DNA from: JAGORM01 sp964406795
Lineage (GTDB): Bacteria > Patescibacteriota > Microgenomatia > Levybacterales > GWA1-39-11
Reading direction: 5' to 3'
NCBI GenBank assembly: GCA_964406795.1
Contig: CAYOTA010000004.1
Span: 53,851 to 117,850 of the forward strand
DNA: 64,000 nucleotides
Below are positions 22,476-31,830 of this stretch, in pieces; positions within the stretch are counted from its first letter, which is position 1; every line of letters starts with the position of its first letter. The translations under genes and the position numbers were made by a program. The notes beneath the pieces were generated by a model. That model did no database searches. It had not been told where the DNA came from and saw nothing but the letters and a program-made list of their open reading frames with translations.

Positions 22476-22765
22476 CGTGTTCCTTCAGCTTTGGCAATGA
22501 CGTTACGGATTTTCTCCATCTCGTCCCGGGTCAGCACCACCACGGTTGCCGCCACATTCCCAGCAATCGCCTTGAGCACCTCCAGCAGCTCTGGCGCCGC
22601 GGCAATCAGGCGGGTGTTCGCCTCATCTTCGGGCGATCCCTCGTGATGCACGGCGGCCACGCGCACCGAATCATCGGCTGTGTTGATGACGCGGGACGCG
22701 CCATCGAAATCTCTGTACGCCCCGCGCTCGCAGGCTTTCCACGGTCCAGGCGTGTGGGTGCTCAT
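22472..22765 (-). CDS. Conserved small phage protein
   Basis: 97 residues with the common phage pattern THTPGPWKACERGAYRDFDG near the start and EANTRLIAAAPELLEVLKAI in the middle. Widespread in tailed phages without a known function. Confidence 0.75.
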   Translation of the reverse strand: MSTHTPGPWKACERGAYRDFDGASRVINTADDSVRVAAVHHEGSPEDEANTRLIAAAPELLEVLKAIAGNVAATVVVLTRDEMEKIRNVIAKAEGTR

Positions 22766-23097
22766 CGCGCATCTCCATCGATAAGGATGTCGGTGAGCGC
22801 GATTCCATCGGTCGCCACCTGCTCAGGCTCCCCGAGAATATCGCCGCAGCCCAGACCGAACAGAACCGCCTCGGTCCGCGACAGGAACCACGCCGGCTCC
22901 TGACCAGAGTTGGCCTCGCGCCAGCCCCAGAGCGAACTGATGGCCATCCCGCTCCCGTTGTCGAACAAGTACAGCTCGCCCGAACTGTACCGGACGAGGC
23001 TGATCCCGGAGTCGCCCTCGCCGATCTCGCGGGACTCGGTGATCGTCAGGCCAGACTCAAGCTGGCGTCGGTGGGTGATCGATGATTCGAATTGCAT
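22762..23097 (-). CDS. Hypothetical protein
   Basis: 111 residues from ATG 23095-23097, after CAGGAAGGAAACGC. Beta-rich (SGISLVRYSSGELYLFDNGS) with a helical end. Not recognised. Confidence 0.5.
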   Translation of the reverse strand: MQFESSITHRRQLESGLTITESREIGEGDSGISLVRYSSGELYLFDNGSGMAISSLWGWREANSGQEPAWFLSRTEAVLFGLGCGDILGEPEQVATDGIALTDILIDGDAR

Positions 23098-23245
23098 GCG
23101 TTTCCTTCCTGAAATTGTCCCGCTCTCAGTTATTCGGTCGGCGCCGTCACGCACCGTTTGCCCTACTCAGGCACCGAGTCTGGAGCGGGTCCCCGCAAAT
23201 CTCACGTAAGGATTCAGCGGGGGAAAGTTCGGTTTTCTGCCGGGA

Positions 23246-23261
23246 TGTTCCACGTGGAACA
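23246..23261. promoter_or_regulatory. parS-like palindrome, site 1
   Basis: TGTTCCACGTGGAACA, a perfect 16-base palindrome that fits the bacterial chromosomal parS consensus TGTTNCACGTGNAACA. It lies in the short space between the genes ending at 23269 and starting at 23097, so it is not constrained by coding. Confidence 0.75.
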
Positions 23262-23268
23262 TTTCCGA

Positions 23269-23484
23269 CTATTCTCCATCCTCCGTGGTGATCAGCGCCA
23301 TCGCTCGAGCCCCAGTCTCGTCGGCGCGCATTGCCGACACCGACGGATAGCAGTAGATGCCGTTCGGCGCCTCTAAGGATCGGACGCGAGCGACCCCGCA
23401 TTCTCGGCGGACGATCCGGTATGCCTCCGCAATGCTGTCGGCGCGAAGGGCAGAGCGGCTCTGGAATCTGATCTGGTATTTCAT
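23269..23484 (-). CDS. Small hypothetical protein, first gene of the early operon
   Basis: 71 residues from ATG 23482-23484 behind the conserved leader CGACAGACAGGAAACGAAT. Alpha/beta (ALRADSIAEAYRIVRRECGV). Unknown role. Confidence 0.55.
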   Translation of the reverse strand: MKYQIRFQSRSALRADSIAEAYRIVRRECGVARVRSLEAPNGIYCYPSVSAMRADETGARAMALITTEDGE

Positions 23485-23575
23485 ATTCGTTTCCTGTCTG
23501 TCGCCATCCCAGTCCCGGGGTCCTGACGACGGAAAAACCATAGCCGATGGACCCGGAGTTGTCTACAGAATTCGT
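23485..23575 (-). promoter_or_regulatory. Conserved early promoter and leader, copy 1
   Basis: Minus strand: TGTAGACAACTCCGG, with TAGACA as a -35 and TATGGT 17 bases on as a -10. After a GGACCCCGGG stretch comes the ribosome site CGACAGACAGGAAACGAAT. The same arrangement is upstream of 58824; its 3' half also precedes 51377, and the box and ribosome site precede 61723. Confidence 0.65.
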
Positions 23576-23856
23576 CATCGATTCGGCGCCCATCGCCCAT
23601 CCGGACAGCCCGGGAGTCCGCGCCACGGCCAGCGCCGGCCCGGCGACCGCCAGCAACCTGCCTTCGGGTGGCAGCACCGGGTCGCGCCATCCGCGAACCA
23701 CTGGCAGCCCGCACGGCAAGCCGCCTCCCTGCCCGCCAGCAACGCCGTAATCGCCTCCCGGCTCAATCCACCCGGACCCGGTGCCATCGGCGCGCCTGAG
23801 GCCGCCCTAGGGCCGCCCTTGGGCCTGATAATGCGGGCATCGACGCGGAAGTTCAC
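23575..23856 (-). CDS. Possible small Cys-rich protein
   Basis: 93 residues from GTG 23854-23856 (GTGA overlap with the large virion gene). Contains AITALLAGREAACRAGCQWF and TRCCHPKAGCWRSPG. The paired Cys and coupling favour a real gene; the Arg/Pro/Gly-rich end may be low-quality coding. Confidence 0.45.
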   Translation of the reverse strand: MNFRVDARIIRPKGGPRAASGAPMAPGPGGLSREAITALLAGREAACRAGCQWFADGATRCCHPKAGCWRSPGRRWPWRGLPGCPDGRWAPNR

Positions 23857-26800
23857 GCGAAGGGGACGGTCAGGGTCGGGGTGTCGAACGCGAGGATGTC
23901 GGCAGTAACGCCCCGGCTCTGCCCGTTACCGTCGCAGATCGTGATGTCCCATCCGTGCCACGTGTCGTGCACGGTCAACCCCGGCGATTCCAAACGTCCC
24001 GTGAATGATTGACAGGTCACGGTCTCGACCGTGGTCGGGCGCCAGCCAAGCCAAGGACCTCCGGGAGCGATCTGCCACGTATCGCCGTTGCATTCCTCGC
24101 GTTCACCAATGTCCATCGTCGAAAATCTGGTCCAAGTGACGTCCCTCCTCGTCATTCGCATCATGAACGATGGGGAGTCATTGAACAGGCTACGCCACGT
24201 CTCCGGAAACGCCTCGGTGATGTCCGAGTTTTCAAGATTCCACCGGAACTCAACAGCCTCACGATAGGTGTAGAGCACCCAATTCGATCCGTCGCAATCG
24301 CCATTCAGCCACGACGATGACTCAACACCTTCCCCTACCGTGTCCATCCACGTGCCAAGGCTTGGGTCAGGCGCCACCGAACCGCTGCCGGCAGTCAGCC
24401 ACACCTCGGAAGTTCCATCGCACGGCACGCCGCCTCCAGTTGCATCCACCGCACCGACTGGATCATATCGCTCCCCTCGGTTCCGGCGCATCTGCGGAAT
24501 CGCCGGGACCATCACGCGCACGGTCGTAAGGAGGTTTACAGCCGATGACAGTTCATTGAACTGGCTGGCCATCGCGTCCGTGTTTGGCAACGGACCAAAT
24601 CCTTGCTGGTTCTCGCCACCAGAAACGTCCTGAGGAATGGTCGTCATCCACCGGTTGCCGAACGCTTGGAGACAGAGGTTTTCGAAGCTGAAGTCAAAGG
24701 TCGAACTCGTGCTGTGCTCGCATGCGTAGCTCGCCGTCGTCTCCCCATCGACGTACCCCTCGCACATCGCACGGAGGTAAAGTTCCATAACTCGGAAAGC
24801 ATCGTGCTCAAATCTCGTGTCATGAACATTCTGCGCATCGTTTCCATCGTCGTATGGTTCAGGAATCAGTTTCGTCAACCGCAATGTAGGGTAGCATGAC
24901 CCAAACGGATTGTCGGGTAATCCTGACGCAACACCGTTGATCGCCTCATCGCCGATGCGGACCTGGCAATGCGTGCCGTTTGTCTGGTGGACGAGGTAAT
25001 CTCTAATTCCGTTCTCGGCAGTTCGGTATTCCTCGTTTCCAAGCGTAATAAGGTCCCATGACGCGACATCGCGAGGAATCACAGAATCCGCCGAATCACA
25101 ATGGTGCAAGCGTCCAGTCAACGTCACCCTAAGCACCTCGTCGTGCGTTGTCCCGCTGTCCCATTCCACGCTCTCGATCTCAATGTCCGGCTCATAGATG
25201 CGACAGGAGCGGTAGAAGTTGGCGCGATACGCCTCGCACGTCGGGTCTCCAAAGCAAAGGGTCGTGTTCGCGTTGGAAATTCCACCGACCGTGACGCCCA
25301 TTTCCGCGTAATTGTAGCCGCTTGGTGACTCCGGAGTGATGACGTATCCGCCGGCATGATTTCCGAATGCCATGTGGTTCAGAAGCATCCGGTCCCCGCC
25401 AACTTCCGGGCCATAGAAATGGCATCGGTTGAGCGTGCTCCAGTAGTCGGTGAACGCCCCCGGCTTCCAAATCGAGCTCTCGCTCGGGTGGTATGGACGA
25501 GTCTCCACCCCAAGCACCCAGCGGTTGCTGTAGTCCTGAGGTGGTGCGACCAACCGAATTCCGTCCGCGTCGTAAAGCTCGGTGCCGCCCTCGTAGGTGG
25601 TGGCTCCAAGGACCCCAACGAACTCCTCGCCCGCCTGGTATACCCGATCCTGATACCGGATGTTCCCCGTGCGTACCAGATAGCGCCGCCCACGCCGGAT
25701 CTCGCCCGACGGAATCCTATCACGGTCAGGGCCAATGCCTCCCCAAGCGTCTGCAGGCGCCGAGCCAGCCAAGCCCATGACGTGCCGGCGAAAGTACAAG
25801 ATCGACTTCCCGCCGCTCACCTCATAGCCAACCATCTCCTCGCGCCGGATCACCCGCACCACCTGGGAGAGCCGGCGGAACACGTCGAACACCGCGTTTT
25901 GATTCACCTCCGCCCACGCCGGCTGAGTCTCGGGCTGCCCGCTGATGTTCCAGATGCAACCCTTTGCGAAGTACGAGTCCGACAATTCAGTCGCCTGCGT
26001 TTCGTACAGACCAACTCCATCCGGAGCCCCTTGGCTGGCAAACGCCGCCCGGCAAAGCACAAACGCATCATGTATGCCCGGCTTGTACGCATACAACTCG
26101 GTGAACTCGATCAGCAGTTGCGCATTACCGGTGTCGCGAAGCGTCAAGCTGGTTCCGAGCACCACCTTCATCTTCGGTCGCCATGCGGGCGTCGTCATCA
26201 TCCAGATTTGTCGCACCGATCCGTTCTCGTCGGGCGTGATGATCTTCGACTCCACCATCGTCCCGTCGTCCCAGAGTTCGATGGTGACCGCCGAGGCCAA
26301 GTCATCGGCGACAATCAAGGCCGAGGCGCAGACGAATCCTTCCGCCCATTCGTGCACATTTCCATCTCCAGTGAACGGCACCACTGCTCCCGAAGGAGCG
26401 TTGTCACGCAATTGGACCGTCGGATAGCTCGGCTGGATCGATCCAGCCGTCTCGGTACCGATGCTCGGAGATAGGTGATATTGCGACGCGAAGAACCTTT
26501 GGAAATCGAAGGCGTTCCCAAGATGGTAGCTCTGATTGCGCCGGTCTTCAGCGGTGCCCCTAAACTCCGAGACGAACGCATTGAGCACTCGTGGGATTCC
26601 CTGGCTCGCGGTCTTGCGCAGGTACGCCTCGCCCGTGTACGGCCCTTCGATCCACTCGGTGAACGGCAAGATCGTCGCTGTCCCATCGTATTGGAACACG
26701 ATGTACGCCCACGGTAGGTACGCGATGCCTCCAACGTGGGTCGGTTCCTCGGGACAAGACCCGCTGAATGTCGCGGTCGATCCGTCCACCAAGCTCGTGA

Positions 26801-27416
26801 AGAACGGCTGGTAGTTCGTGATCTCCGGATCGACGCACGACGATGAATCGACTGGTGGTGTTGGCAAATAACCACCGTAGGCGTTCCCGTGCGGCGACGT
26901 GAGTGATGCCCTGATCTTCCAGTGCTCCCGTGCCAGAGTGAAGGCCGGGCTCGCCAGTCCTCTGGTGTTCGGATCGTAGGCTCCCCTCTGAAGTTTCGCG
27001 AGCGTCCACGCCGTCTCGTCATCAGGCTCTTCGATCAGCCACGGCAGATCATAGAACCTCGTGTTCTCGTCGTTCAGATTGATGGCCGATGCTCCAAACA
27101 CGTAGGCGTTGATGAACGCCGCCACGTTCGCCCCTTCGAAGTCACCAGGACCGCTAAGCGGCCATTGGACGTCCTCGGGCTTGAGGTGCTGATAGATGGT
27201 GAAAAACTCGTGGTTCGGAGGGAACGCAAAAAATCCCTCACCCGGATTGCGAATCTGACGGCAGAGCGACAGAAGGTAGAAGAAAAGGCGGAACGTCGGA
27301 TCGCCCAAGCCCGACTTGAGGCGGTCATTGAACGCCGCGGCAAGCTGCGCGAACTGCGATGACGTGATTCGGTCACCGGTTGCAACGGTTGGCGCCCGAG
27401 TGAACGTGACGGCCAT
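23853..27416 (-). CDS. Very large virion-type protein, 1187 residues
   Basis: Starts AVTFTRAPTVATGDRITSSQ with a helix that packs QFAQLAAAFNDRLKSGL, then long stretches rich in Tyr, Trp, Gly and Asn typical of tail or baseplate proteins. No signal peptide, no enzyme motif and no simple repeat are visible. It is the last structural gene, after the tape measure, so a tail-tip, baseplate or host-contact protein is likely. Family not recognised. Confidence 0.6.
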   Translation of the reverse strand: MAVTFTRAPTVATGDRITSSQFAQLAAAFNDRLKSGLGDPTFRLFFYLLSLCRQIRNPGEGFFAFPPNHEFFTIYQHLKPEDVQWPLSGPGDFEGANVAAFINAYVFGASAINLNDENTRFYDLPWLIEEPDDETAWTLAKLQRGAYDPNTRGLASPAFTLAREHWKIRASLTSPHGNAYGGYLPTPPVDSSSCVDPEITNYQPFFTSLVDGSTATFSGSCPEEPTHVGGIAYLPWAYIVFQYDGTATILPFTEWIEGPYTGEAYLRKTASQGIPRVLNAFVSEFRGTAEDRRNQSYHLGNAFDFQRFFASQYHLSPSIGTETAGSIQPSYPTVQLRDNAPSGAVVPFTGDGNVHEWAEGFVCASALIVADDLASAVTIELWDDGTMVESKIITPDENGSVRQIWMMTTPAWRPKMKVVLGTSLTLRDTGNAQLLIEFTELYAYKPGIHDAFVLCRAAFASQGAPDGVGLYETQATELSDSYFAKGCIWNISGQPETQPAWAEVNQNAVFDVFRRLSQVVRVIRREEMVGYEVSGGKSILYFRRHVMGLAGSAPADAWGGIGPDRDRIPSGEIRRGRRYLVRTGNIRYQDRVYQAGEEFVGVLGATTYEGGTELYDADGIRLVAPPQDYSNRWVLGVETRPYHPSESSIWKPGAFTDYWSTLNRCHFYGPEVGGDRMLLNHMAFGNHAGGYVITPESPSGYNYAEMGVTVGGISNANTTLCFGDPTCEAYRANFYRSCRIYEPDIEIESVEWDSGTTHDEVLRVTLTGRLHHCDSADSVIPRDVASWDLITLGNEEYRTAENGIRDYLVHQTNGTHCQVRIGDEAINGVASGLPDNPFGSCYPTLRLTKLIPEPYDDGNDAQNVHDTRFEHDAFRVMELYLRAMCEGYVDGETTASYACEHSTSSTFDFSFENLCLQAFGNRWMTTIPQDVSGGENQQGFGPLPNTDAMASQFNELSSAVNLLTTVRVMVPAIPQMRRNRGERYDPVGAVDATGGGVPCDGTSEVWLTAGSGSVAPDPSLGTWMDTVGEGVESSSWLNGDCDGSNWVLYTYREAVEFRWNLENSDITEAFPETWRSLFNDSPSFMMRMTRRDVTWTRFSTMDIGEREECNGDTWQIAPGGPWLGWRPTTVETVTCQSFTGRLESPGLTVHDTWHGWDITICDGNGQSRGVTADILAFDTPTLTVPFA

Positions 27417-27419
27417 GCT

Positions 27420-27815
27420 CTACACCTCGCAAATCCACCATTGGACGAGCGCAGTTCCCGCAGATGTGGCGACCATGAAAATCTTGTCGCAATCGATTCC
27501 ACGAAAACTGGCGGCCTCTCCGGGTCCAAGAACCGACAATACCGAGTCCGCATCGAAAGTGGCCAGCGTGGACACCTTCACCGACAGCGCGGCATCCAGA
27601 TTCTTCACCACGAAATGCACGGAACCATTGATGTCCGTGCCGTTGAACGCAAGAGCCTCAGCCGTGCTGGCATGATACTCGATGCTCTGCGTTCCGGTCT
27701 GCATATCCGTTCCGGTCATATCGACCGTGTCGGAGAGCGTTCCTGAGTTGATTGCAGCTCCTCCGTTCGAAACGGATAGCGAGACGGCGTATGTGATTGC
27801 GTTGGCGGTTGGCAT
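27420..27815 (-). CDS. Small virion-associated protein
   Basis: 131 residues, nearly all short beta strands rich in Ser/Thr/Gly (YAVSLSVSNGGAAINSGTL, GSVHFVVKNLDAALSVKVS). Resembles small decoration or tail-associated proteins. It sits between a tail gene and the 1187-residue protein. Confidence 0.5.
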   Translation of the reverse strand: MPTANAITYAVSLSVSNGGAAINSGTLSDTVDMTGTDMQTGTQSIEYHASTAEALAFNGTDINGSVHFVVKNLDAALSVKVSTLATFDADSVLSVLGPGEAASFRGIDCDKIFMVATSAGTALVQWWICEV

Positions 27816-27845
27816 GTTGATTGCGTGTTGAGTGTTTGACCTGCA

Positions 27846-28043
27846 TCAGCCCCAGCGCGGGACGTTCGATCCTGTTCCGCTTCCGGTCTGAGATTCCTTG
27901 GACTTCACGCGAATGGTCGTCCCTTCGCTGGTGGTGCTTATGCTGATACCCGACCCACCCTTGATCGTCGCAGTCCGGATCGCACGATCCTGTTTCCTCA
28001 GGTAATCGCCGGCTTTCGTTTGTCTTGGAGTTGTGCCGTTCAT
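27846..28043 (-). CDS. Small structural-region protein
   Basis: 65 residues from ATG 28041-28043 (ATGA overlap). Starts NGTTPRQTKAGDYLRKQDRA, then GGSGISISTTSEGTTIRVKS. Likely a short linker or tail-tip piece of the type found beside phage tail proteins. Confidence 0.5.
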   Translation of the reverse strand: MNGTTPRQTKAGDYLRKQDRAIRTATIKGGSGISISTTSEGTTIRVKSKESQTGSGTGSNVPRWG

Positions 28044-28960
28044 AGAATCAATCCGTATCGCACCTCGTCGAATGCCTGCCATCCCCAGTATTCTTGGGTC
28101 AGGACCCGTTTTCCGTCGGAGCTGATGTCCACCGACGGGAACCGCTTCTGCCACACCCAAGAATCATCGCCGTTCATCGTCTCCAGCGTATCAATGCCAA
28201 TGACAAGAGCGGTGTCCAGAGTTGGCTCAGCCGCCTTCAGCGACGGCCAACTGTAGGCCCGTCCGGTGCTCGCGAACGATGCTTGTGTCGCCGAATTCGA
28301 ACGCAGCACCGTGACCTTCCGAATCACCGGTTGCGCGAATTCCCACTCGTCCCGCTCCAACGCCAATTCCTTGAACAACCAGCGCCGACGCCACAAGCGG
28401 TCAGCCGATGTGTCTCCGAATGCCCCCGCGAAGTATGGGTCTTGACCAGGAATCGCTAGGACATTCGCATTCGTGAACGTCTCCAGGTCCTCCACACCGC
28501 CGTATTCCTCGCTATCAGCCATTCGCTTCCGGTATATCCTCAAGATGTAGAGAAGCTCGCCGACCGCCATCTGACCAAGGCTATAGGGATTCCGAATCGT
28601 CGGTTCAACCGAACTGTACTTCGGATGCGTCAGCAACGGAAGGTTGTGAATGTTCCCTCCGATGGACCATGCGTCCAAGATCGGGTCCTTGGCCGTGATC
28701 GATCCGATGTCCTCGTCGTTCGTTCCGGAATTGCTGGCATAGAGAATCGCAACGACCGCAACCGGCCCTTCGTAGGTAATGGTGATCTCGGTCACCGCCG
28801 GGTGTACGGTCGTCAGGAACCCAGAGAGATTTTCCTTCGGCCCTCGAAACGTACGGCCTCGCGTCCATCCGGTGTCCTGTCGGTATCGCGGGTCCTCCGC
28901 GCCCTCAACGAATCCGTAGGCATCAGCCGCTCCCGCCGCATAGAAGAAGGTGCCGCTCAT
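28040..28960 (-). CDS. Tail protein, unknown type
   Basis: 306 residues. Beta-rich N-terminal half (PAVTEITITYEGPVAVVAIL) and a mixed second half with LGQMAVGELLYILRIYRKRM. Immediately after the tape measure gene, where distal tail or tail-tip proteins are usual. No motif decides between these. Confidence 0.55.
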   Translation of the reverse strand: MSGTFFYAAGAADAYGFVEGAEDPRYRQDTGWTRGRTFRGPKENLSGFLTTVHPAVTEITITYEGPVAVVAILYASNSGTNDEDIGSITAKDPILDAWSIGGNIHNLPLLTHPKYSSVEPTIRNPYSLGQMAVGELLYILRIYRKRMADSEEYGGVEDLETFTNANVLAIPGQDPYFAGAFGDTSADRLWRRRWLFKELALERDEWEFAQPVIRKVTVLRSNSATQASFASTGRAYSWPSLKAAEPTLDTALVIGIDTLETMNGDDSWVWQKRFPSVDISSDGKRVLTQEYWGWQAFDEVRYGLIL

Positions 28961-30204
28961 ATTCCACCACCATTCTCCCGTACGGCTTCGATCAACCGAT
29001 TGGTCGCCGACACCTCGCGCTTCAACTCGTCCAGCATCCGGCTTTGAATGGTCAGGAGCTTGGCGTTCAGATCGCGTTCACCGGCTGCCACGTACATCCC
29101 GGACGACGAACCGGAGCGAAGCGTCGAGAACATGGAGTTGACCCCGGAAATGTCGGACCGAAGTCCCTGCGCCCGATCTTGTAGCGCCCCCCTGAATCGC
29201 GTCACCTCCGCACGTTCGCGGTCGCGTCGTGCCTTGTCCGCTTCCTTCTCGGATTTGTCCGCCGCCTTCTCCTTGCGCTTCGCCGTATCGGAGTCGAGTT
29301 CGGCCCGCCTCTTGTCGGCCATCGCCCCGGCCTGAGCATCGACGCCGCCCATGCCACCCAGCCACTTCGGACGGTTGCCGACCGACTCCCACGACATGCG
29401 TTCCCCATGACTTGACAGCCACTCTCCGGCCTTCGTCAAACCAACTCCCTTAGCGGCATTCCCGAGCGCACTCGCGCCAAGCCCGATAGCGCCCTGGGCG
29501 ACGTTTGCGGTCGCGCCCCAGATCTCGCCAAGGACCTTCTTCACACCCGCCCACAGTGTCGCGATGGCAACGCCCAACGAAGCCAGCCCCTCGGTCGCGC
29601 CCTCGCTGACCTCCATCAGCTTCTTCCGCTCTTCGACCGCCGCCTGTGCTGCCTGTGACCGCTCGTACGCCTCGGAGAACACCGCATGGATCGTTCGCCC
29701 GATGGCCATCACCATCGCCACCACTCCGCCAAGGCCACCGGCCCCCATGTCCTGTCCACCGAGTCCACCTAGGCCAAGGCTCGCCATTCCAGCGCCGGCC
29801 ATGCGCATCACCGGCGACCCTGATTTTCTCTCCCTCCCGCCTCTCCCCGCGCTTCCACCGCCGGCACCGATCCCGGCGGCCATCGCGTCGATCCCGGACA
29901 AGCGGTTTCGAATGATCGCCGCCTGCCGCGACGACCCACGCTCTTCCGCGTAAGCCAATTGCTTCGCCAAGTTCAAGCGACGCTCCTCCAGCACCACGAG
30001 CTTCTGGGTTTCGCTGAGGCGATTGAATCGTCGAAGGCGCTCCTCAGCCGCCGCCTGGGCCTTCAGACTGTTCAGCCGTGCCCGGTCCAGCTTCGCCGCC
30101 TCAGCACCGAGCTTCCGCAGGTCGTCCTGCGCTTTCTTGGTGCCAGCCCCAAATTGCTGCTCCTCGGCCACCAGCTCAACGATGTACCGGCTTCGGTCTT
30201 CCAT
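28957..30204 (-). CDS. Short tape measure protein
   Basis: 415 residues. A charged coiled coil at the N-terminus (EEQQFGAGTKKAQDDLRKLG onward), a Gly/Ala/Met-rich hydrophobic middle (GAGMASLGLGGLGGQDMGAG, VVAMVMAIGRTIHAVF) and another coiled coil (KRKEKAADKSEKEADKARRD). This order is typical of tape measure proteins, which set tail length and form the DNA channel. At this size the tail would be short. Confidence 0.75.
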   Translation of the reverse strand: MEDRSRYIVELVAEEQQFGAGTKKAQDDLRKLGAEAAKLDRARLNSLKAQAAAEERLRRFNRLSETQKLVVLEERRLNLAKQLAYAEERGSSRQAAIIRNRLSGIDAMAAGIGAGGGSAGRGGRERKSGSPVMRMAGAGMASLGLGGLGGQDMGAGGLGGVVAMVMAIGRTIHAVFSEAYERSQAAQAAVEERKKLMEVSEGATEGLASLGVAIATLWAGVKKVLGEIWGATANVAQGAIGLGASALGNAAKGVGLTKAGEWLSSHGERMSWESVGNRPKWLGGMGGVDAQAGAMADKRRAELDSDTAKRKEKAADKSEKEADKARRDRERAEVTRFRGALQDRAQGLRSDISGVNSMFSTLRSGSSSGMYVAAGERDLNAKLLTIQSRMLDELKREVSATNRLIEAVRENGGGI

Positions 30205-30213
30205 GCGTGTGCC

Positions 30214-30855
30214 TCAGACGTACTTCCGTTTCCAGTCGGTCGGTAGCCCAGCCTCGGCCCTGCCTTGTTCCTCGTCCTCGGCCATCACACGCCGGGTAAA
30301 CTCGTCAAAGCTCTCGGTGGGTTCGCCACGAATCGTCAGCGCCCCGTCCATCGCCTGTTGATGATCTATGTTCCACAGCAACCGTCGCAGCGGTTCATCC
30401 ATCGCCTCATCACAGGTCTGACCGCGCTCCATACACCACGCGACCCAGAACGCGAGGCTCGATCCCTTTAGGCTCACCGACCGCTTCTGATCTCGCTTCG
30501 TGTTCGGACGTTCCAGGCTCAGGTTGATATACCGGACCACCCTGGCCCGCATCACCAACCGTTGTTCGGAGGTGTACCCGCGACGCCAGATCCAATCCAT
30601 GATGCGCAACCCGAGTCCAGATGCCCGACCACTCAACATCCGCTCTGCCTTACGCCAGCCACGCGAGCAAACCCGGATGACTTGAAGAACGTCGATATCG
30701 TCCGGGGCATCTTCGCTCCACCATAAGAGCCGGCAGTTGATTGATGGCGTGCTCAACAGCACGGCATGCCCAAGCGTCATCGGAAGCAGACTTCGCCCGA
30801 AGACGTGAATCGTCGCCGGATGACAGACCTCCGCATATTGAGCGTCGATGTTCAC
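30214..30855 (-). CDS. Probable tail assembly chaperone or tail protein
   Basis: 213 residues, helical, with MTLGHAVLLSTPSINCRLLW near the start and FWVAWCMERGQTCDEAMDE later. Position between tail tube and tape measure is that of the tail assembly chaperones. I saw no slippery sequence. An ERPNTKRD string at mid-protein looks like the cassette tag but has no paired arm. Confidence 0.5.
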   Translation of the reverse strand: MNIDAQYAEVCHPATIHVFGRSLLPMTLGHAVLLSTPSINCRLLWWSEDAPDDIDVLQVIRVCSRGWRKAERMLSGRASGLGLRIMDWIWRRGYTSEQRLVMRARVVRYINLSLERPNTKRDQKRSVSLKGSSLAFWVAWCMERGQTCDEAMDEPLRRLLWNIDHQQAMDGALTIRGEPTESFDEFTRRVMAEDEEQGRAEAGLPTDWKRKYV

Positions 30856-31313
30856 GTCGCGGCTGTCATTGCTGCGCCTCCGTACTGAACCAGAGGCATC
30901 GTGTAAGAGATGAAGCCTTCGCTGGTCAGCCCCATCGTTGCTCCACCAAAGTAGTTGTAGTCTCCATCGATGTCGCCTCCGAATCCCGCCAATGTAACCT
31001 TATAGGTTGCGGGTGTAGCGGCAGAGAACCCGGGGAAGATCGCGCTGGTCTTGGCGGCTGTTTCGCTTTGCGCGGCACCGCTTGGTGCGGTCGGAACCCA
31101 TTCGAGAGTCAGACGCTTGCGTCGATTCTCCGTCGCGGCTCCCACCACAGCTCCCGTCTTGTTCGGAAGCTCGACCATGTCCATTTCGTCCGTCAGACCA
31201 ACGGAACGGCTGACCATGTCGTCATCTCCGATGGCCACAGATCCGGTCCCAGTAAACGCAATGGTTCCAGGAATCCCTCGCACCGCAACACGTCCAAAGT
31301 ATGTTACGCTCAT
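30852..31313 (-). CDS. Probable major tail (tube) protein
   Basis: 153 residues, beta-rich. VTYFGRVAVRGIPGTIAFTG and VTLAGFGGDIDGDYNYFGGA fit small tail-tube proteins, and the gene follows the tail-completion gene and precedes the chaperone and tape measure, the usual order. Confidence 0.55.
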   Translation of the reverse strand: MSVTYFGRVAVRGIPGTIAFTGTGSVAIGDDDMVSRSVGLTDEMDMVELPNKTGAVVGAATENRRKRLTLEWVPTAPSGAAQSETAAKTSAIFPGFSAATPATYKVTLAGFGGDIDGDYNYFGGATMGLTSEGFISYTMPLVQYGGAAMTAAT

Positions 31314-31323
31314 AGTCTGCCTT

Positions 31324-31830
31324 TCATTCTGTCGTTGCTTCTCTCAAGTCAAGTACCACATCCGCATTGGCTCGAACCCTCCAGATCAACCTTGGCTGTT
31401 GAACCTGCATCGCGATTTCTTGCACATCAATCTTGCTCCATCCTTGGGACTCTAATGCCTGTTGATCGATTGCCGCCGCGCATAGCTCAGCCAGTTGCAT
31501 CGCCGTGACCGGCGATGGGTTCCGGTCGTTGCGGTTCAACCGCAGTTCCTCACCAACCAAAATCTCAATCGCCACCCGCCATGTACGATTCCTTAGAAAC
31601 GTGCGGCTTGGGGTTTGCACGAAGACCGCCAATGGATCGTTCGCCCCTTCCCATACCTGAATCGCGGCCTCCAATGGTCCAACGTTCTCGCTGAATACCT
31701 TCACCGCCTGACTGTGAATCAACTCATGATTCTCGATCAGCTTTACGACAAACGCTTGGAACGCGCCCATCGGACTGCGATAGACCGTCCGCAAGATGTC
31801 GCTGGCGAATTTGTTGTCGAGATGCCTCAC
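31324..31830 (-). CDS. Probable tail terminator/completion protein
   Basis: 168 residues. PSRTFLRNRTWRVAIEILVG, then PSPVTAMQLAELCAAAID and PRLIWRVRANADVVLDL, are like the ferredoxin-like tail terminators of siphoviruses. Positioned just before the tube gene. Confidence 0.5.
   Translation of the reverse strand: MRHLDNKFASDILRTVYRSPMGAFQAFVVKLIENHELIHSQAVKVFSENVGPLEAAIQVWEGANDPLAVFVQTPSRTFLRNRTWRVAIEILVGEELRLNRNDRNPSPVTAMQLAELCAAAIDQQALESQGWSKIDVQEIAMQVQQPRLIWRVRANADVVLDLREATTE

Noticed and set aside
30480..30530. CGTCCGAACACGAAGCG inside the 30214-30855 gene, like a cassette tag
   Set aside because: No paired GTTCGG-type arm or gene junction is nearby; likely chance.
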